Part shown: positions 6,483-9,033 of the stretch, one piece after another
Layout: each line of letters opens with the position of its first letter
Position numbering within the stretch: position 1 is the stretch's first letter
Assembly (NCBI GenBank): GCA_028868395.1
Contig: JAGWUO010000029.1
Span: 1 to 9,033, forward strand
DNA length: 9,033 nucleotides
From: Cytophagales bacterium
Lineage (GTDB): Bacteria; Bacteroidota; Bacteroidia; Cytophagales; Spirosomataceae
Direction of reading: 5' to 3'
The notes under the pieces: generated by a model
The model's database searches: none
What the model was told of the DNA's origin: nothing
The model's input: the letters and a program-made list of their open reading frames with translations, nothing else
Position numbers and translations under genes: made by a program

Positions 6483-7952
6483 ATGCTTGATTCCACCAAA
6501 TTTCTTTTCGAAGCCTTAACGTACGATGACGTACTGTTGCTTCCCGCTTATTCCGAGGTTTTACCCCGCGAAGTAAGTACTCAATCTCGTTTAACGCGTA
6601 ACATTTCGCTGAACATCCCCATCGTTTCCGCCGCCATGGATACGGTTACAGAAGCTGATTTAGCGATCGCTTTAGCGCAAGAAGGCGGTATTGGAATCAT
6701 CCACAAGAACATGACGATTGCGCAGCAAGCCGCTCAAGTTCGTAAGGTAAAACGCTCTGAATCAGGGATGATCATTGATCCAGTGACCTTAAAAGACAAT
6801 TCTACTTTAGGAGATGCCCAACGAATCATGAAGGAATTCAAGATTGGTGGCATACCGGTGATCGATAACGACGGAAAATTAGTGGGCATTTTGACGAACC
6901 GTGATTTACGTTTCCAAAAACAAACAGCACGTCCCGTAAGAGAGATCATGACGAAGGACAATTTGATTACGGCCAAAGAAGGAATCAGCATGGAAGAGGC
7001 CGAAAGCATTTTGCAAGAATACAAAATTGAAAAATTGCCGATTATCGACAAGAATGGCAAATTGATCGGTTTGATTACGTATAAAGATATTTTAAAGCGC
7101 AAGTCACACCCTTTGGCATCGAAAGATCCCCTAGGCCGTCTTCGCGTAGGTGCAGCGGTAGGTGTAACGCCTGATTTATTAGACCGCGTTCAGGCCTTAG
7201 TGCAAGTGGGCGTTGACGTTATCAGTATCGATACGGCGCACGGTCACTCGAAAGGAGTAATTGATGCCTTGAAATCAGTTAAGAAAGCATTCCCTACGTT
7301 GGATGTTATTGTAGGTAACATTGCAACAGGTGAAGCGGCCGTTGCTTTAGCGGAAGCCGGAGCAGATGCGGTGAAAGTGGGTGTAGGACCAGGAAGTATT
7401 TGCACGACGCGTATCATCGCCGGTGTGGGTATGCCACAATTAACGGCGGTGTATGAAGCGGCCAAAGCTTTGCAAAAATACGATGTCCCAGTCATTGCTG
7501 ACGGTGGTATTCGTTATTCAGGCGATGTGGCCAAAGCCATTGCGGGCGGCGCCAGCACCGTCATGATGGGTTCTCTTTTAGCGGGAACGGACGAAGCGCC
7601 AGGTGAGATGATCATTTTGGAAGGACGTAAATTCAAATCATACCGCGGAATGGGCTCCTTAGAAGCCATGGAAGACGGTTCAAAAGACCGTTACTTCCAA
7701 GACGCCGAGGATGACATCAAGAAATTAGTTCCAGAGGGAATCGTAGGTCGCGTTCCATTCAAAGGTTCAGTAACAGAGATTTTATACCAAATGGTAGGCG
7801 GATTAAAAGCCGGAATGGGCTACTGCGGAGCTTCTTCCATCGAAGCCATGCAACAAGCGAAGTTCGTGAAAATCACTTCAGCCGGTGTGAAAGAAAGTCA
7901 CCCACACGATGTGAGCATTTCGAAAGAAGCGCCTAACTATTCGGCGAAATAA
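6483..7952 (+). CDS. guaB: Inosine-5'-monophosphate dehydrogenase (IMPDH)
   Basis: GuaB oxidises IMP to XMP with NAD+, the committed step of guanine nucleotide synthesis in the cytoplasm. The 489 residues match bacterial IMPDH. The N-terminal barrel part has [18 protein letters not shown] (11-28) and [20 protein letters not shown] (46-65). Two CBS domains are inserted at about 97-150 and 155-208, the usual regulatory Bateman module. The barrel then resumes with the NAD-site block [17 protein letters not shown] (248-264). The catalytic loop [17 protein letters not shown] (300-316) holds the nucleophile Cys307. IMP-site blocks are [19 protein letters not shown] (339-357) and [10 protein letters not shown] (387-396). 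KDRYFQ (401-406) supplies the catalytic Arg-Tyr of the flap. The gene is divergent from nuoA, has its own promoter, and is followed by a hairpin terminator, so it is probably transcribed alone. The start ATG at 6483 fits the family N-terminus. Confidence 0.98.
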   Translation: MLDSTKFLFEALTYDDVLLLPAYSEVLPREVSTQSRLTRNISLNIPIVSAAMDTVTEADLAIALAQEGGIGIIHKNMTIAQQAAQVRKVKRSESGMIIDPVTLKDNSTLGDAQRIMKEFKIGGIPVIDNDGKLVGILTNRDLRFQKQTARPVREIMTKDNLITAKEGISMEEAESILQEYKIEKLPIIDKNGKLIGLITYKDILKRKSHPLASKDPLGRLRVGAAVGVTPDLLDRVQALVQVGVDVISIDTAHGHSKGVIDALKSVKKAFPTLDVIVGNIATGEAAVALAEAGADAVKVGVGPGSICTTRIIAGVGMPQLTAVYEAAKALQKYDVPVIADGGIRYSGDVAKAIAGGASTVMMGSLLAGTDEAPGEMIILEGRKFKSYRGMGSLEAMEDGSKDRYFQDAEDDIKKLVPEGIVGRVPFKGSVTEILYQMVGGLKAGMGYCGASSIEAMQQAKFVKITSAGVKESHPHDVSISKEAPNYSAK

Positions 7953-7970
7953 GATTTTAGTATATAAATG

Positions 7971-7998
7971 AAAAAGCCCTGATCTCAGGGCTTTTTTT
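7971..7998. terminator. Bidirectional intrinsic terminator between guaB and hemE
   Basis: GCCCTGA (7976-7982) and TCAGGGC (7985-7991) form a 7-bp perfect inverted repeat; the last pair would probably open to leave a four-base loop, ATCT. The stem is flanked by AAAAA (7971-7975) on the left and TTTTTTT (7992-7998) on the right. It therefore has a U-tract in transcripts from either side, seven on the guaB strand and five on the hemE strand. It begins 18 bases after the guaB stop. The hemE stop codon (7997-7999) reads into the right-hand T run, so the hemE message would enter the hairpin immediately after translation ends. Confidence 0.88.
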
Positions 7999-9028
7999 AT
8001 GCTTGATAATTTTGAATCGTATCTACGAAGCACTGCACCTTGTCTGGATCAATGTCCGGATAAACTCCGTGTCCTAAATTCGCAATGTAGCGCTGCGTCC
8101 CAAATTGATCGATCATCTTCTTGGTCTCCGCTTCCACTGTCTTAAAGTCACCATATAAGGCACAAGGATCTAAATTTCCTTGCAAGGTTTTGTTAGGCCC
8201 CACTAATCGACGAGATTCTGCGATATCCATATTCCAGTCCAAACCAATCGTCGCACAATTTAATCCCGCCATCTCCTCGCGAGCGAAGAAAGCCCCTTTG
8301 GCAAAAAGCGTCACAGGAACCTCCGTCACTGCATCGCAAATCTGCTTTAAATAAGGCGTCGAAAACACCGAATACTGCGCAGGCGACAAAATCCCTGCCC
8401 ATGAATCAAAAATCTGAACTAAATTAGCCCCAGCCGCGACCTGTGCTTTCAAATACGAAATCGTCGAATCCGTAATCTTTTGCAACAAAGCGTGAGCCAA
8501 TTCTGGCTCGGCATATAACATCTTTTTGGCCTGCGAAAACGTCTTCGACCCTTTTCCCTCCACCATATAACAGAAAATCGTGAACGGCGCACCAGCGAAA
8601 CCAATCAAAGGCACCTTGCCAGCTAACTCCTTCTTCACAATCTTAATTGCATCTAACACATACTTCAAATCCTGCTCCGGATTTGCGTCCCGAATCTTCG
8701 CCAAATCCGCTTTCGACCGAATCACCTCCGGAAAAACCGGCCCCTTTTGCTCCTCCATCACGTAAGGCAAACCCATCGCCTCAGGCACCACTAAAATATC
8801 CGAAAAGATAATCGCCGCATCCACTCCAAAACGCGTCACCGGCTGAATCGTCACCTCCGCCGCCATTTCTGGATGCGTGGCTAGACCAATAAATGAACCC
8901 GCTTTCGCCCTTACAGCTCTATATTCTGGTAAAATCCTCCCCGCCTGACGCATCACCCAAACCGGGATTCGCTCCACAGGTAAACCCTGCGCAGCACGAA
9001 GAAGTAGATCGTTTTGTAGTTTTTCCAT
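7997..9028 (-). CDS. hemE: Uroporphyrinogen decarboxylase
   Basis: HemE removes four carboxyl groups from uroporphyrinogen III to give coproporphyrinogen III, a cytoplasmic cofactor-free step of heme synthesis. The 343 residues are the full family length. The N-terminal signature is [17 protein letters not shown] (21-37), with the substrate-binding Arg27 and Arg31. Many homologues have Tyr where residue 32 is Ile. The catalytic Asp is Asp77 in [15 protein letters not shown] (73-87). Further blocks are [20 protein letters not shown] (143-162), with the active-site Tyr154, [10 protein letters not shown] (207-216), GLDWNMD (262-268), QGNLDP (283-288) and [16 protein letters not shown] (316-331), with His320. 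The start ATG lies 5 bases from the right edge, so the gene is complete, but its leader, promoter and upstream neighbour are not visible. It converges on guaB and shares its terminator. Confidence 0.98.
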   Translation of the reverse strand: MEKLQNDLLLRAAQGLPVERIPVWVMRQAGRILPEYRAVRAKAGSFIGLATHPEMAAEVTIQPVTRFGVDAAIIFSDILVVPEAMGLPYVMEEQKGPVFPEVIRSKADLAKIRDANPEQDLKYVLDAIKIVKKELAGKVPLIGFAGAPFTIFCYMVEGKGSKTFSQAKKMLYAEPELAHALLQKITDSTISYLKAQVAAGANLVQIFDSWAGILSPAQYSVFSTPYLKQICDAVTEVPVTLFAKGAFFAREEMAGLNCATIGLDWNMDIAESRRLVGPNKTLQGNLDPCALYGDFKTVEAETKKMIDQFGTQRYIANLGHGVYPDIDPDKVQCFVDTIQNYQA

Positions 9029-9033
9029 AAGCA

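Noticed and set aside
6734..7102. 122-codon minus-strand frame opposite the CBS region of guaB
   Set aside because: It is antisense to well-conserved GuaB sequence and has a low-complexity Ser/Leu/Ile composition typical of a complementary-strand shadow.

Overview
The window looks like an ordinary housekeeping stretch of a Bacteroidota chromosome, most likely Cytophagales-like, though I cannot name a genus. The evidence is the Bacteroidota-type guaB promoter (TTG, 21 bp, TAATTTTG), A/T-rich leaders without clear Shine-Dalgarno sequences, a NuoG of about 340 residues that lacks the large molybdopterin-type domain, and protein sequence variants that fit that phylum. No mobile element, CRISPR array, tRNA, rRNA or phage gene was seen.

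Region 1 (1-6329, minus strand) is the promoter-proximal part of a complex I operon. Read in its own direction, the order is nuoA, nuoB, nuoC, nuoD, nuoE, nuoF, nuoG, nuoH, and nuoH runs off the left edge. NuoE, NuoF and NuoG form the NADH-oxidising arm. NuoB, NuoC and NuoD with their N2 cluster form the link to quinone. NuoA and NuoH are the membrane subunits at the junction. The genes are very tightly packed: a 1-base TAATG overlap (nuoB/nuoC), a zero-base junction (nuoG/nuoH) and gaps of 3 to 47 bases elsewhere. A single mRNA with translational coupling is likely. The remaining subunits (NuoI to NuoN) would be expected to the left of the window.

Region 2 (6330-6482) is a 153-base divergent intergenic region between nuoA and guaB. 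It holds a good Bacteroidota-type promoter for guaB and two copies of a 10-base element with a TTTC-N-GAAA dyad, 21 bp apart. These are the least explained signals in the window. No convincing promoter for nuoA was found, only weak matches.

Region 3 (6483-9033) holds guaB (IMP dehydrogenase, plus strand) and hemE (uroporphyrinogen decarboxylase, minus strand). They converge on one GC-rich hairpin that can terminate transcription from both sides. The hemE start codon lies 5 bases from the right edge, so the gene is complete but its promoter is outside.

I found no undescribed system. The findings are modest points on regulatory DNA and on unusual residues or domain content in complex I subunits.
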